Origin: Prosapia bicincta
Lineage: Eukaryota > Arthropoda > Insecta > Hemiptera > Cercopidae
DNA length: 64,000 nucleotides
NCBI GenBank assembly: GCA_036971475.1
Contig: JBAIZL010000002.1
Location: 135,822,740-135,886,739 of the forward strand
Direction: 5' to 3'
The notes below the pieces were generated by a model. It saw only the letters and a program-made list of their open reading frames with translations, was not told the DNA's origin and did not search any database. A program made the position numbers and the translations under genes. How positions within the stretch are numbered: position 1 is the stretch's first letter; each line of letters starts with the position of its first letter. This document shows positions 27,579 through 40,479 of this stretch, in pieces.

Positions 27579-29232
27579 CGTATTATAGGAGCTATGGCAA
27601 TTTTCATATATTTGCTCTAAAAAAAATGCATGAATTATAGTTCATGGATTTTGCGATTTCTACAAAAAATGGATTTCTCATTTAAAAGCATAAATAACGT
27701 AGAATCGACCATAGATTCGCATTGTGCACTTAGAATTGAACTATAATAAGTATTATAGGAGCTATGGCAATTTTCATATATTTGCTCTAAAAAAAATGCA
27801 TGAATTATAGTTCATGGATTTTGCGATTTCTACAAAAAATGGATTTCTCATTTAAAAAGCATAAATAACGTAGAATCGACCATAGATTCGCATTGTGCAC
27901 TTAGAATTGAACTATAATACGTATTATAGGAGCTGTGGCAATTTTCATATATTCGCTCTAAAAAAAATGCATGAATTATAGTTCATGGATTTTGCGATTT
28001 CTACAAAAATGGATTTCTCATTTAAAAAGCATAAATAACGTAGAATCGATCATAGATTCGCATTGTGCACTTTGAATTGAACTATAATAAGTATTATAGG
28101 AGCTATGGCAATTTTCATATATTTGCTCTAAAAAAAATGCATGAATTATAGTTCATGGATTTTGCGATTTCTACAAAAAATGGATTTCTCATTTAAAAAG
28201 CTTAAATAACGTAGAATCGACCATAGATTCGCATTGTGCACTTAGAATTGAACTATAATACGTATTATAGGAGCTATCGCAATTTTCATATATTTGCTCT
28301 AAAAAAAATGGATGAATTATAGTTCATGGATTTTGGGATTTCTACAAAAAATGGATTTCTCATTTAAAAAGCATAAATAACGTAGAATCGACCATAGATT
28401 CGCATTGTGCACTTTGAATTGAACTATAATAAGTATTATAGGAGCTATGGCAATTTTCATATATTTGCTCTAAAAAAAATGCATGAATTATAGTTCATGG
28501 ATTTTGCGATTTCTACAAAAAATGGATTTCTCATTTAAAAAGCTTAAATAACGCAGAATCGACCATAGATTCGCATTGTGCACTTAGAATTGAACTATAA
28601 TACGTATTATAGGAGCTATGGCAATTTTCATATATTTGCTCTAAAAAAAATGCATGAATTATAGTTCATGGATTTTGCGATTTCTACAAAAAATGGATTT
28701 CTCATTTAAAAAGCATAAATAACGTAGAATCGACCATAGATTCGCATTGTGCACTTAGAATTGAACTATAATACGTATTATAGGAGCTGTGGCAATTTTC
28801 ATATATTTGCTCTAAAAAAAATGCATGAATTATAGTTCATGGATTTTGCGATTTCTACAAAAAATGGATTTCTCATTTAAAAAGCATAAATAACGTAGAA
28901 TCGACCATAGATTCGCATTGTGCACTTTGAATTGAACTATAATACGTATTATAGGAGCTATGGCAATTTTCATATATTTGCTCTAAAAAAAATGCATGAA
29001 TTATAGTTCATGGATTTTGCGATTTCTACAAAAAATGGATTTCTCATTTAAAAAGCTTAAATAACGTAGAATCGACCATAGATTCGCATTGTGCACTTAG
29101 AATTGAACTATAATACGTATTATAGGAGCTATCGCAATTTTCATATATTTGCTCTAAAAAAAATGGATGAATTATAGTTCATGGATTTTGGGATTTCTAC
29201 AAAAAATGGATTTCTCATTTAAAAAGCATAAA

Positions 29233-30645
29233 TGACGTAGAATCGACCATAGATTCGCATTGTGCACTTAGAATTGAACTATAATACGTATTATAGGAGC
29301 TATGGCAATTTTCATATATTTGCTCTAAAAAAAATGCATGAAGTTCATGGATTTTGCGATTTCTACAAAAAATGGATTTCTCATTTAAAAAGCATCAATA
29401 ACGTAGATTCGACCATAGATTCGCATTGTGCACTTAGAATTGAACTATAATACGTATTATAGGAGCTATGGCAATTTTCATATATTTGCTCAAAAAAAAA
29501 TGCATGAATTATAGTTCATGGATTTTGCGATTTCTACAAGAAATGGATTTCTCATTTAAAAAGCATAAATAACGTAGAATCGACCATAGATTCGCATTGT
29601 GCACTTAGAATTGAACTATAATACGTATTATAGGAGCTGTGGCAATTTTCATATATTTGCTCTAAAAAAAATGCATGAAATATTCATGGATTTTGCGATT
29701 TCTACAAAAAATGGATTTCTCATTTAAAAAGCATAAATAACGAAAGAATCGACCATAGATTCGCATTGTGCACTTTGAATTGAACTATAATACGTATTAT
29801 AGGAGCTATGGCAATTTTCATATATTTGCTCTAAAAAAAATGCATGAATTATAGTTCATGGATTTTGCGATTTCTACAAAAAATGGATTTCTCATTTAAA
29901 AAGCATAAATAACGTAGAATCGACCATAGATTCGCATTGTGCACTTTGAATTGAACTATAATACGTATTATAGGAGCTATGGCAATTTTCATATATTTGC
30001 TCTAAAAAAAATGCATGAATTATAGTTCATGGATTTTGCGATTTCTACAAAAAATGGATTTCTCATTTAAAAAGCTTAAATAACGTAGAATCGACCATAG
30101 ATTCGCATTGTGCACTTAGTATTGAACTATAATACGTATTATAGGAGCTATGGCAATTTTCATATATTTGCTCTAAAAAAAATGCATGAATTATAGTTCA
30201 TGGATTTTGCGATTTCTACAAAAAATGGATTTCTCATTTAAAAAGCATAAATAACGTAGAATCGACCATAGATTCGCATTGTGCACTTAGAATTGAACTA
30301 TAATACGTAAATTAGGAGCTATGGCAATTTTCATATATTTGCTCTAAAAAAAATGCATGAATTATAGTTCATGGATTTTGCGATTTCTACAAAAAATGGA
30401 TTTCTCATTTAAAAAGCATAAATAACGTAGAATCGACCATAGATTCGCATTGTGCACTTAGAATTGAACTATAATACGTATTATACGAGCTATGGCAATT
30501 TTCATATATTTGCTCTAAAAAAAATGCATGAATTATAGTTCATGGATTTTGCGATTTCTACAAAAAATGGATTTCTCATTTAAACGGCATAAATAACGTA
30601 GAATCGACCATAGATTCGCATTGTGCACTTAGAATTGATGTATAA
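29233..30645 (+). repeat. Domain III multi-marker block, copy 3 (short)
   Basis: TGACG at 29233, GAAATATTC at 29676, CGAAAG at 29741, GTAAATTAGG at 30306, TGATGTATAA at 30636. From the open 5-bp-loss monomer (29262) to GTAAATTAGG is 1044 bp against 1556 in copies 1 and 4, so about three monomers are missing. Confidence 0.87.
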
Positions 30646-32132
30646 TACGTATTATAGGAGCTATGGCAATTTTCATATATTTGCTCTAAAAAAAATGCAT
30701 GAATTATAGTTCATGGATTTTGCGATTTCTACAAAAAATGGATTTCTCATTTAAAAAGCATAAATAACGTAGAATCGACCATAGATTCGCATTGTGCACT
30801 TAGAATTGAACTATAATAAGTATTATAGGAGCTATGGCAATTTTCATATATTTGCTCTAAAAAAAATGCATGAATTATAGTTCATGGATTTTGCGATTTC
30901 TACAAAAAATGGATTTCTCATTTAAAAAGCATAAATAACGTAGAATCGACCATAGATTCGCATTGTGCACTTTGAATTGAACTATAATACGTATTATAGG
31001 AGCTATGGCAATTTTCATATATTTGCTCTAAAAAAAATGCATGAATTATAGTTCATGGATTTTGCGATTTCTACAAAAAATGGATTTCTCATTTAAAAAG
31101 CTTAAATAACGTAGAATCGACCATAGATTCGCATTGTGCACTTAGAATTGAACTATAATACGTATTATAGGAGCTATCGCAATTTTCATATATTTGCTCT
31201 AAAAAAAATGGATGAATTATAGTTCATGGATTTTGGGATTTCTACAAAAAATGGATTTCTCATTTAAAAAGCATAAATAACGTAGAATCGACCATAGATT
31301 CGCATTGTGCACTTTGAATTGAACTATAATAAGTATTATAGGAGCTATGGCAATTTTCATATATTTGCTCTAAAAAAAATGCATGAATTATAGTTCATGG
31401 ATTTTGCGATTTCTACAAAAAATGGATTTCTCATTTAAAAAGCTTAAATAACGCAGAATCGACCATAGATTCGCATTGTGCACTTAGAATTGAACTATAA
31501 TACGTATTATAGGAGCTATGGCAATTTTCATATATTTGCTCTAAAAAAAATGCATGAATTATAGTTCATGGATTTTGCGATTTCTACAAAAAATGGATTT
31601 CTCATTTAAAAAGCATAAATAACGTAGTATCAACCATAGATTCGCATTGTGCACTTAGAATTGAACTATAATACGTATTATAGGAGCTGTGGCAATTTTC
31701 ATATATTTGCTCTAAAAAAAATGCATGAATTATAGTTCATGGATTTTGCGATTTCTACAAAAAATGGATTTCTCATTTAAAAAGCATAAATAACGTAGAA
31801 TCGACCATAGATTCGCATTGTGCACTTTGAATTGAACTATAATACGTATTATAGGAGCTATGGCAATTTTCATATATTTGCTCTAAAAAAAATGCATGAA
31901 TTATAGTTCATGGATTTTGCGATTTCTACAAAAAATGGATTTCTCATTTAAAAAGCTTAAATAACGTAGAATCGACCATAGATTCGCATTGTGCACTTAG
32001 AATTGAACTATAATACGTATTATAGGAGCTATCGCAATTTTCATATATTTGCTCTAAAAAAAATGGATGAATTATAGTTCATGGATTTTGGGATTTCTAC
32101 AAAAAATGGATTTCTCATTTAAAAAGCATAAA

Positions 32133-34056
32133 TGACGTAGAATCGACCATAGATTCGCATTGTGCACTTAGAATTGAACTATAATACGTATTATAGGAGC
32201 TATGGCAATTTTCATATATTTGCTCTAAAAAAAATGCATGAAGTTCATGGATTTTGCGATTTCTACAAAAAATGGATTTCTCATTTAAAAAGCATCAATA
32301 ACGTAGATTCGACCATAGATTCGCATTGTGCACTTAGAATTGAACTATAATACGTATTATAGGAGCTATGGCAATTTTCATATATTTGCTCAAAAAAAAA
32401 TGCATGAATTATAGTTCATGGATTTTGCGATTTCTACAAGAAATGGATTTCTCATTTAAAAAGCATAAATAACGTAGAATCGACCATAGATTCGCATTGT
32501 GCACTTAGAATTAAACTATAATAAGTATTATAGGAGCTATGGCAATTTTCATATATTTGCTCTAAAAAAAATGCATGAATTATAGTTCATGGATTTTGCG
32601 ATTTCTACAAAAAATGGATTTCTCATTTAAAAAGCCTAAATAACGCAGAATCGACCATAGATTCGCATTGTGCACTTGGAATTGAACTATAATACGTATT
32701 ATAAGAGCTATCGCAATTTTCATATATTTGCTTTAAAAAAAATGCATGAATTATAGTTCATGGATTTTGCGATTTCTACAAAAAATGGATTTCTCATTTA
32801 AAAAGCATAAATAACGTAGAATCGACCATAGATTCGCATTGTGCACTTAGAATTGAACTATAATACGTATTATAGGAGCTATGGCAATTTTCATATATTT
32901 GCTCTAAAAAAATGCATGAAATATAGTTCATGGATTTTGCGATTTCTACAAAAAATGGATTTCTCATTTAAAAAGCATAAATAACGTGGAATCGACCATA
33001 GATTCGCATTGTGCACTTAGAATTGAACTATAATACGTATTATAGGAGCTGTGGCAATTTTCATATATTTGCTCTAAAAAAAATGCATGAAATATTCATG
33101 GATTTTGCGATTTCTACAAATAATGGATTTCTCATTTAAAAAGCATAAATAACGAAAGAATCGACCATAGATTCGCATTGTGCACTTTGAATTGAACTAT
33201 AATACGTATTATAGGAGCTATGGCAATTTTCATATATTTGCTCTAAAAAAAATGCATGAATTATAGTTCATGGATTTTGCGATTTCTACAAAAAATGGAT
33301 TTCTCATTTAAAAAGCATAAATAACGTAGAATCGACCATAGATTCGCATTGTGCACTTTGAATTGAACTATAATACGTATTATAGGAGCTATGGCAATTT
33401 TCATATATTTGCTCTAAAAAAAATGCATGAATTATAGTTCATGGATTTTGCGATTTCTACAAAAAATGGATTTCTTATTTAAAAAGCTTAAATAACGTAG
33501 AATCGACCATAGATTCGCATTGTGCACTTAGTATTGAACTATAATACGTATTATAGGAGCTATGGCAATTTTCATATATTTGCTCTAAAAAAAATGCATG
33601 AATTATAGTTCATGGATTTTGCGATTTCTACAAAAAATGGATTTCTCATTTAAAAAGCATAAATAACGTAGAATCGACCATAGATTCGCATTGTGCACTT
33701 AGAATTGAACTATAATACGTAAATTAGGAGCTATGGCAATTTTCATATATTTGCTCTAAAAAAAATGCATGAATTATAGTTCATGGATTTTGCGATTTCT
33801 ACAAAAAATGGATTTCTCATTTAAAAGCATAAATAACGTAGAATCGACCATAGATTCGCATTGTGCACTTAGAATTGAACTATAATACGTATTATACGAG
33901 CTATGGCAATTTTCATATATTTGCTCTAAAAAAAATGCATGAATTATAGTTCATGGATTTTGCGATTTCTACAAAAAATGGATTTCTCATTTAAACGGCA
34001 TAAATAACGTAGAATCGACCATAGATTCGCATTGTGCACTTAGAATTGATGTATAA
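32133..34056 (+). repeat. Domain III multi-marker block, copy 4
   Basis: TGACG at 32133, GAAATATTC at 33088, CGAAAG at 33153, GTAAATTAGG at 33718, TGATGTATAA at 34047. Internal spacing (1556 bp) equals copy 1, so this copy and copy 1 keep the fuller form. It ends where domain IV begins. Confidence 0.87.
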
Positions 34057-35247
34057 TACGTATTATAGGAGCTATGGCAATTTTCATATATTTGCTCTAA
34101 AAAAAATGCATGAATTATAGTTCATGGATTTTGCGATTTCTACAAAAAATGGATTTCTCATTTAAAAAGCATAAATAACGTAGAATCGACCATAGATTCG
34201 CATTGTGCACTTAGAATTGAACTATAATAAGTATTATAGGAGCTATGGCAATTTTCATATATTTGCTCTAAAAAAAATGCATGAATTATAGTTCATGGAT
34301 TTTGCGATTTCTACAAAAAATGGATTTCTCATTTAAAAAGCATAAATAACGTAGAATCGACCATAGATTCGCATTGTGCACTTAGAATTGATCTATAATA
34401 AGTATTATAGGAGCTATGGCAATTTTCATATATTTGCTCTAAAAAAAATGCATGAATTATAGTTCATGGATTTTTCGATTTCTACAAAAAATGGATTTCT
34501 CATTTAAAAAGCATAAATAACGTAGAATCGACCATAGATTCGCATTGTGCACTTAGAATTGAACTATAATAAGTATTATAGGAGCTATGGCAATTTTCAT
34601 ATATTTGCTCTAAAAAAAATGCATGAATTATAGTTCATGGATTTTGCGATTTCTACAAAAAATGGATTTCTCATTTAAAAAGCATAAATAACGTAGAATC
34701 GACCATAGATTCGCATTGTGCACTTAGAATTGAACTATAATACGTATTATAGGAGCTATGGCAATTTTCATATATTTGCTCTAAAAAAAATGCATGAATT
34801 ATAGTTCATGGATTTTGCGATTTCTACAAAAAATGGATTTCTCATTTAAAAAGCTTAAATAACGTAGAATCGACCATAGATTCGCATTGTGCACTTAGAA
34901 TTGAACTATAATACGTATTATAGGAGCTATCGCAATTTTCATATATTTGCTCTAAAAAAAATGCATGAATTATAGTTCATGGATTTTGCGATTTCTACAA
35001 AAAATGGATTTCTCATTTAAAAAGCATAAATAACGTAGAATCGACCATAGATTCGCATTGTGCACTTAGAATTGAACTATAATACGTATTATAGGAGCTA
35101 TGGCAATTTTCATATATTTGCTCTAAAAAAAATGCATGAATTATAGTTCATGGATTTTGCGATTTCTACAAAAAATGGATTTCTAATTTAAAAAGCATAA
35201 ATAACGTAGAATCGACCATAGATTCGCATTGTGCACTTAGAATTGAA

Positions 35248-35265
35248 CTATAATACGTATTATAG
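35248..35265. repeat. Dyad 1: perfect 18-bp palindrome CTATAATACGTATTATAG
   Basis: The sequence equals its own reverse complement over 18 bp, centred on TACGTA. It recurs in most monomers after 12.6 kb. In domains I and II base 46 is A instead of C (CTATAATAAGTATTATAG), leaving one mismatched central pair. Other versions break it: GTAAATTAGG (21971, 27237, 30306, 33718 and others), GTAATATAGG (56477, 57331, 60066, 61775) and TATACGAG (22151 and others). A palindrome this size could bind a dimeric protein or extrude a hairpin; neither is shown by sequence alone. Confidence 0.9.
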
Positions 35266-35305
35266 GAGCTATGGCAATTTTCATATATTTGCTCTAAAAA
35301 AAATG

Positions 35306-35323
35306 CATGAATTATAGTTCATG
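35306..35323. repeat. Dyad 2: 18-bp near-palindrome CATGAATTATAGTTCATG
   Basis: CATGAA and TTCATG are perfect inverted arms and the centre also pairs except for one T/G mismatch, giving 8 of 9 base pairs. It follows directly on the 8-A tract. Many monomers are altered exactly here: 10-bp losses at 15050, 17771 and 23550; 5-bp losses near 16750, 19470, 20492, 24906, 25930, 29340 and 32240; 6-bp losses at 38900, 40260, 42989 and 46061; 3-bp losses at 21341, 26778, 29676 and 33088. Confidence 0.9.
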
Positions 35324-35756
35324 GATTTTGCGATTTCTACAAAAAATGGATTTCTCATTTAAAAAGCATAAATAACGTAGAATCGACCATAGATTCGCAT
35401 TGTGCACTTAGAATTGAACTATAATACGTATTATAGGAGCTATGGCAATTTTCATATATTTGCTCTAAAAAAAATGCATGAATTATAGTTCATGGATTTT
35501 GCGATTTCTACAAAAAATGGATTTCTCATTTAAAAAGCATAAATAACGTAGAATCGACCATAGATTCGCATTGTGCACTTAGAATTGATCTATAATACGT
35601 ATTATAGGAGCTATGGCAATTTTCATATATTTGCTCTAAAAAAAATGCATGAATTATAGTTCATGGATTTTGCGATTTCTACAAAAAATGGATTTCTCAT
35701 TTAAAAAGCATAAATAACGTAGAATCGACCATAGATTCGCATTGTGCACTTAGAAT

Positions 35757-37466
35757 TGATGTATAATACGTATTATAGGAGCTATGGCAATTTTCATATA
35801 TTTGCTCTAAAAAAAATGCATGAATTATAGTTCATGGATTTTGCGATTTCTACAAAAAATGGATTTCTCATTTAAAAAGCATAAATAACGTAGAATCGAC
35901 CATAGATTCGCATTGTGCACTTAGAATTGAACTATAATAAGTATTATAGGAGCTATGGCAATTTTCATATATTTGCTCTAAAAAAAATGCATGAATTATA
36001 GTTCATGGATTTTGCGATTTCTACAAAAAATGGATTTCTCATTTAAAAAGCATAAATAACGTAGAATCGACCATAGATTCGCATTGTGCACTTAGAATTG
36101 ATCTATAATAAGTATTATAGGAGCTATGGCAATTTTCATATATTTGCTCTAAAAAAAATGCATGAATTATAGTTCATGGATTTTTCGATTTCTACAAAAA
36201 ATGGATTTCTCATTTAAAAAGCATAAATAACGTAGAATCGACCATAGATTCGCATTGTGCACTTAGAATTGAACTATAATAAGTATTATAGGAGCTATGG
36301 CAATTTTCATATATTTGCTCTAAAAAAAATGCATGAATTATAGTTCATGGATTTTGCGATTTCTACAAAAAATGGATTTCTCATTTAAAAAGCATAAATA
36401 ACGTAGAATCGACCATAGATTCGCATTGTGCACTTAGAATTGAACTATAATACGTATTATAGGAGCTATGGCAATTTTCATATATTTGCTCTAAAAAAAA
36501 TGCATGAATTATAGTTCATGGATTTTGCGATTTCTACAAAAAATGGATTTCTCATTTAAAAAGCTTAAATAACGTAGAATCGACCATAGATTCGCATTGT
36601 GCACTTAGAATTGAACTATAATACGTATTATAGGAGCTATCGCAATTTTCATATATTTGCTCTAAAAAAAATGCATGAATTATAGTTCATGGATTTTGCG
36701 ATTTCTACAAAAAATGGATTTCTCATTTAAAAAGCATAAATAACGTAGAATCGACCATAGATTCACATTGTGCACTTAGAATTGAACTATAATACGTATT
36801 ATAGGAGCTATGGCAATTTTCATATATTTGCTCTAAAAAAAATGCATGAATTATAGTTCATGGATTTTGCGATTTCTACAAAAAATGGATTTCTCATTTA
36901 AAAAGCATAAATAACGGAGAATCGACCATAGATTCGCATTGTGCACTTAGAATTGAACTCTAATACGTATTATAGGAGCTATGGCAATTTTCATATATTT
37001 GCTCTAAAAAAAATGCATGAATTATAGTTCATGGATTTTGCGATTTCTACAAAAAATGGATTTCTCATTTAAAAAGCATAAATAACGTAGAATCGACCAT
37101 AGATTCGCATTGTGCACTTAGAATTGAACTATAATACGTATTATAGGAGCTATGGCAATTTTCATATATTTGCTCTAAAAAAAATGCATGAATTATAGTT
37201 CATGGATTTTGCGATTTCTACAAAAAATGGATTTCTCATTTAAAAAGCATAAATAACGTAGAATCGACCATAGATTCGCATTGTGCACTTAGAATTGATC
37301 TATAATACGTATTATAGGAGCTATGGCAATTTTCATATATTTGCTCTAAAAAAAATGCATGAATTATAGTTCATGGATTTTGCGATTTCTACAAAAAATG
37401 GATTTCTCATTTAAAAAGCATAAATAACGTAGAATCGACCATAGATTCGCATTGTGCACTTAGAAT
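35757..37466 (+). repeat. Exact 10-mer tandem duplication, copy 2
   Basis: Partner of 34047-35756 with a few private substitutions: GATTCACATT near 36764, ACGGAGAATC near 36915 and GAACTCTAAT near 36956. The lack of length difference suggests a recent event. Confidence 0.9.
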
Positions 37467-38419
37467 TGAACTATAATACGTATTATAGGAGCTATGGCAA
37501 TTTTCATATATTTGCTCTAAAAAAAATGCATGAATTATAGTTCATGGATTTTGCGATTTCTACAAAAAATGGATTTCTCATTTAAAAAGCATAAATAACG
37601 TAGAATGGACCATAGATTCGCATTGTGCACTTAGAATTGAACTATAATACGTAAATTAGGAGCTATGGCAATTTTCATATATTTGCTCTAAAAAAAATGC
37701 ATGAATTACAGTTCATGGATTTTGCGATTTCTACAAAAAATGGATTTCTCATTTAAAAAGCATAAATAACGTAGAATCGACCATAGATTCGCATTGTGCA
37801 CTTAGAATTGAACTATAATAAGTATTATAGGAGCTATGGCAAATTTTCATATATTTGCTCTAAAAAAAATGCATGAATTATAGTTCATGGATTTTGCGAT
37901 TTCTACAAAAAATGGATTTCTCATTTAAACGGCATAAATAACGTAGAATCGACCATAGATTCGCATTGTGCACTTAGAATTGATGTATAATACGTATTAT
38001 AGGAGCTATGGCAATTTTCATATATTTGCTCTAAAAAAAATGCATGAATTATAGATCATGGATTTTGCGATTTCTACAAAAAATGGATTTCTCATTTAAA
38101 AAGCATAAATAACGTAGAATCGACCATAGATTCGCATTGTGCACTTAGAATTGAACTATAATAAGTATTATAGGAGCTATGGCAATTTTCATATATTTGC
38201 TCTAAAAAAAATGCATGAATTATAGTTCATGGATTTTGCGATTTCTACAAAAAATGGATTTCTCATTTAAAAAGCATAAATAACGTAGAATCGACCATAG
38301 ATTCGCATTGTGCACTTAGAATTGATCTATAATAAGTATTATAGGAGCTATGGCAATTTTCATATATTTGCTCTAAAAAAAATGCATGAATTATAGTTCA
38401 TGGATTTTTCGATTTCTAC

Positions 38420-40230
38420 AAAAAATGGATTTCTCATTTAAAAAGCATAAATAACGTAGAATCGACCATAGATTCGCATTGTGCACTTAGAATTGAACTA
38501 TAATAAGTATTATAGGAGCTATGGCAATTTTCATATATTTGCTCTAAAAAAAATGCATGAATTATAGTTCATGGATTTTTCGATTTCTACAAAAAATGGA
38601 TTTCTTATTTAAAAAGCATAAATAACGTAGAATCGACCATAGATTCGCATTGTGCACTTAGAATTGAACTATAATACGTATTATAGGAGCTATGGCAATT
38701 TTCATATATTTGCTCTAAAAAAAATGCATGAATTATAGTTCATGGATTTTGCGATTTCTACAAAAAATGGATTTCTCATTTAAAAAGCATAAATAACGTA
38801 GAATCGACCATAGATTCGCATTGTGCACTTAGAATTGAACTATAATAAGTATTATAGGAGCTATGGCAATTTTCATATATTTGCTCTAAAAAAAATGCAT
38901 GAGTTCATGGATTTTGCGATTTCTACAAAAAATGGATTTCTCATTTAAAAAGCATAAATAACGTAGAATCGACCATAGATTCGCATTGTGCACTTAGAAT
39001 TGAACTATAATACGTATTATAGGAGCTATGGCAATTTTCATATATTTGCTCTAAAAAAAATGCATGAATTATAGTTCATGGATTTTGCGATTTCTACAAA
39101 AAATGGATTTCTCATTTAAAAAGCTTAAATAACGTAGAATCGACCATAGATTCGCATTGTGCACTTAGAATTGAACTATAATACGTATTATAGGAGCTAT
39201 CGCAATTTTCATATATTTGCTCTAAAAAAAATGCATGAATTATAGTTCATGGATTTGCGATTTCTACAAAAAATGGATTTCTCATTTAAAAAGCATAAAT
39301 AACGTAGAATCGACCATAGATTCGCATTGTGCACTTAGAATTGAACTATAATACGTAAATTAGGAGCTATGGCAATTTTCATATATTTGCTCTAAAAAAA
39401 ATGCATGAATTATAGTTCATGGATTTTGCGATTTCTACAAAAAATGGATTTCTCATTTAAAAAGCATAAATAACGTAGAATCGACCATAGATTCGCATTG
39501 TGCACTTAGAATTGAACTATAATACGTATTATACGAGCTATGGCAATTTTCATATATTTGCTCTAAAAAAAATGCATGAATTATAGTTCATGGATTTTGC
39601 GATTTCTACAAAAAATGGATTTCTCATTTAAACGGCATAAATAACGTAGAATCGACCATAGATTCGCATTGTGCACTTAGAATTGATGTATAATACGTAT
39701 TATAGGAGCTATGGCAATTTTCATATATTTGCTCTAAAAAAAATGCATGAATTATAGTTCATGGATTTTGCGATTTCTACAAAAAATGGATTTCTCATTT
39801 AAAAAGCATAAATAACGTATAATCGACCATAGATTCGCATTGTGCACTTAGAATTGAACTATAATACGTATTATAGGAGCTATGGCAATTTTCATATATT
39901 TGCTCTAAAAAAAATGCATGAATTATAGTTCATGGATTTTGCGATTTCTACAAAAAATGGATTTCTCATTTAAAAAGCATAAATAACGTAGAATCGACCA
40001 TAGATTCGCATTGTGCACTTAGAATTGAACTATAATACGTATTATAGGAGCTATGGCAATTTTCATATATTTGCTCTAAAAAAAATGCATGAAATATAGT
40101 TCATGGATTTTGCGATTTCTACAAAAAATGGATTTCTCATTTAAAAAGCATAAATAACGTAGAATCGACCATAGATTCGCATTGTGCACTTAGAATTGAA
40201 CTATAATAAGTATTATAGGAGCTATGGCAA
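38420..40230 (+). repeat. Segment shared with 45.6-47.4 kb (offset 7160), left copy
   Basis: Rare markers recur exactly 7160 bp on: GATTTTTCG (38571 and 45731), the 6-bp-loss dyad 2 (38901 and 46061), GGATTTGCG (39251 and 46411), TATACGAG (39531 and 46691) and GAAATATAG (40091 and 47251). A difference inside is GTAAATTAGG at 39353 against GTATTATAGG in the partner. Edges are approximate. Confidence 0.87.
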
Positions 40231-40479
40231 TTTTCATATATTTGCTCTAAAAAATGCATGAGTTCATGGATTTTGCGATTTCTACAAAAAATGGATTTCT
40301 CATTTAAAAAGCATAAATAACGTAGAATCGACCATAGATTCGCATTGTGCACTTAGAATTGAACTATAATACGTATTATAGGAGCTATGGCAATTTTCAT
40401 ATATTTGCTCTAAAAAAAATGCATGAATTATAGTTCATGGATTTTACGATTTCTACAAAAAATGGATTTCTCATTTAAA

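Larger units (their letters stand above)
12390..34046 (+). repeat. Domain III: A37 / G63 / mostly C46 monomers
   Basis: From the monomer at 12390 the type changes to GAACTATAAT and CTATGGCAATTTTC. From 12606 the CTATAATACGTATTATAG palindrome appears and becomes the commonest form; A46 monomers persist as a minority. C63 copies and CTTTGAATTG (T29) copies are interspersed. Frequent small indels fall in dyad 2. The domain is built of nested duplications listed separately. Confidence 0.85.
35211..35381 (+). repeat. Reference consensus monomer (numbering used throughout)
   Basis: This copy matches what I judge to be the commonest form in domains III and IV. In order it contains: a GAATC/GATTC inverted pair around the junction (bases 170-3 and 11-15), GTGCAC (21-26), dyad 1 (38-55), GAGCTATGGC (57-65), CATATATTTG (72-81), an 8-A tract (86-93), dyad 2 (96-113), TTTTGCGATTTCTAC (116-130), a 6-A tract (131-136), CATTTAAAAAGC (146-157) and AACGTAGA (164-171). 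GC is 49 of 171. It has 5 CpGs, at 3, 15, 46, 121 and 166. The length suits one nucleosome plus a short linker. Confidence 0.95.
34047..35756 (+). repeat. Exact 10-mer tandem duplication, copy 1
   Basis: The period is exactly 1710 bp (10 x 171). Markers are TGATGTATAA (34047 and 35757), GATTTTTCG (34471 and 36181) and AGAATTGATC followed by TATAATACG (35581 and 37291). One private change, TTCTAATTTA near 35183, is not in copy 2. Confidence 0.9.

Noticed and set aside
35296..35365. A-tract phased DNA bending
   Set aside because: The 8-A, 6-A and 5-A tracts start 45 and 20 bp apart. Only the second spacing is near whole helical turns, so strong curvature cannot be claimed by eye.
35211..35381. 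Promoter or ribosome-binding elements (TATAAT-like words in dyad 1, AGGAG at bases 54-58)
   Set aside because: TATAAT and TAGGAGC are part of the repeat in every monomer and lead to no coding sequence. In a 71% AT eukaryotic satellite such words are expected by chance.
40137..40352. 71-codon minus-strand open frame
   Set aside because: Spans a 6-bp-loss monomer with a shortened A-tract, and encodes only reverse-complement satellite.
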